A stretch of 14,673 bases of DNA from Ignavibacteriales bacterium. Its GTDB lineage: Bacteria; Bacteroidota; Ignavibacteria; Ignavibacteriales; Melioribacteraceae. Both the position numbers and the translations under genes were made by a program. Below, in pieces: positions 14,563 to 14,673 of the stretch (positions within the stretch are counted from its first letter, which is position 1; the number at the start of each line of letters is the position of its first letter). The notes under the pieces are model-generated. The model ran no database searches. It was not told the DNA's origin and worked only from the letters and a program-made list of their open reading frames with translations. The stretch spans positions 1 through 14,673 of the forward strand of contig JAGVBL010000086.1 in NCBI GenBank assembly GCA_020059785.1. Reading direction: 5' to 3'.

Positions 14563-14673
14563 TAATGAAAACTCCTTACTAAAGATCCAATAATTAAATT
14601 CCATCCGTCAACTAATATGAAAAGCAAAATTTTAAAAGGAAGAGATATCATCATCGGCGGCATCATCATCATA
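14562..14673 (-). CDS. fliP: FliP, flagellar type III export gate protein (3' end only)
   Basis: Only the last 36 codons are in the window. Read from 14672 down, they give M-M-M-M-P-P-M-M-I-S-L-P-F-K, then ILLFILVDGWNLIIGSLVRS and F-H before the TAA stop at 14562-14564. This is the highly conserved FliP C-terminus (compare M-M-x-P-P, L-P-F-K and F-V-L-V-D-G-W in E. coli), part of the last membrane helix. FliP makes the pentamer core of the export pore. The stop overlaps the fliQ ATG. This fragment is too short to be called by length alone, but the residue pattern and the neighbour fliQ make the call safe. Confidence 0.93.
   Translation of the reverse strand, partial: MMMMPPMMISLPFKILLFILVDGWNLIIGSLVRSFH
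14572..14577 (-). promoter_or_regulatory. Ribosome binding site that fixes the fliQ start
   Basis: AAGGAG on the minus strand, nine bases before the ATG at 14560-14562 and inside the last codons of fliP. It supports the 89-residue FliQ rather than the longer reading that begins at 14604. Confidence 0.75.

Noticed and set aside
14563..14604. A 14-residue N-terminal extension of FliQ
   Set aside because: It would overlap the conserved end of fliP; the family length is 89 and a good AAGGAG sits before the internal ATG.
14630..14673. A short tandem ATG/CAT-like repeat at the window end
   Set aside because: It encodes the natural run of methionines (M-M-M-M-P-P-M-M) in FliP and is not a repeat element.

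Overview
The window is one unbroken flagellar gene cluster. All 17 genes are read on the minus strand, with gaps of 0-14 bases or short stop/start overlaps; the only larger gap is 98 bases at 8334-8431. The DNA is AT-rich. P-ring (FlgI) and L-ring (FlgH) proteins show a diderm cell. Several exported proteins have a signal peptide followed directly by glutamine, as in Bacteroidota and relatives. Together with flagella this suggests a flagellated FCB-group bacterium, perhaps Ignavibacteria; that placement is inference, not proven by the window.

In transcription order (high to low coordinates): (1) the export gate and number-control block: fliP (3' end only), fliQ, fliR, flhB, flhA, flhF, flhG. 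(2) After the 98-base gap, a 78-residue two-helix membrane protein of unknown function that overlaps the flagellar sigma factor fliA. (3) A signalling-like trio: two paralogous HDOD proteins and a GAF protein whose C-terminus is a decayed histidine kinase. (4) A secreted/membrane-anchored 204-residue protein whose layout recalls SwrB/DUF6115 and DUF2802 flagellar accessory proteins. (5) The rod and ring block: flgF, flgG, flgA, flgH, flgI (3' end cut by the window edge).

The export gate passes rod, hook and filament subunits; FlhF and FlhG set position and number of flagella; FliA would switch on late genes; FlgF/FlgG build the rod and FlgA/FlgI/FlgH the bushing through the wall and outer membrane. 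The parts that look least described are the middle: a sigma factor that seems to lack domain 3, the HDOD-HDOD-pseudokinase trio co-translated with it, and the SwrB-like protein. No mobile elements, RNA genes, CRISPR arrays or convincing terminators were seen.
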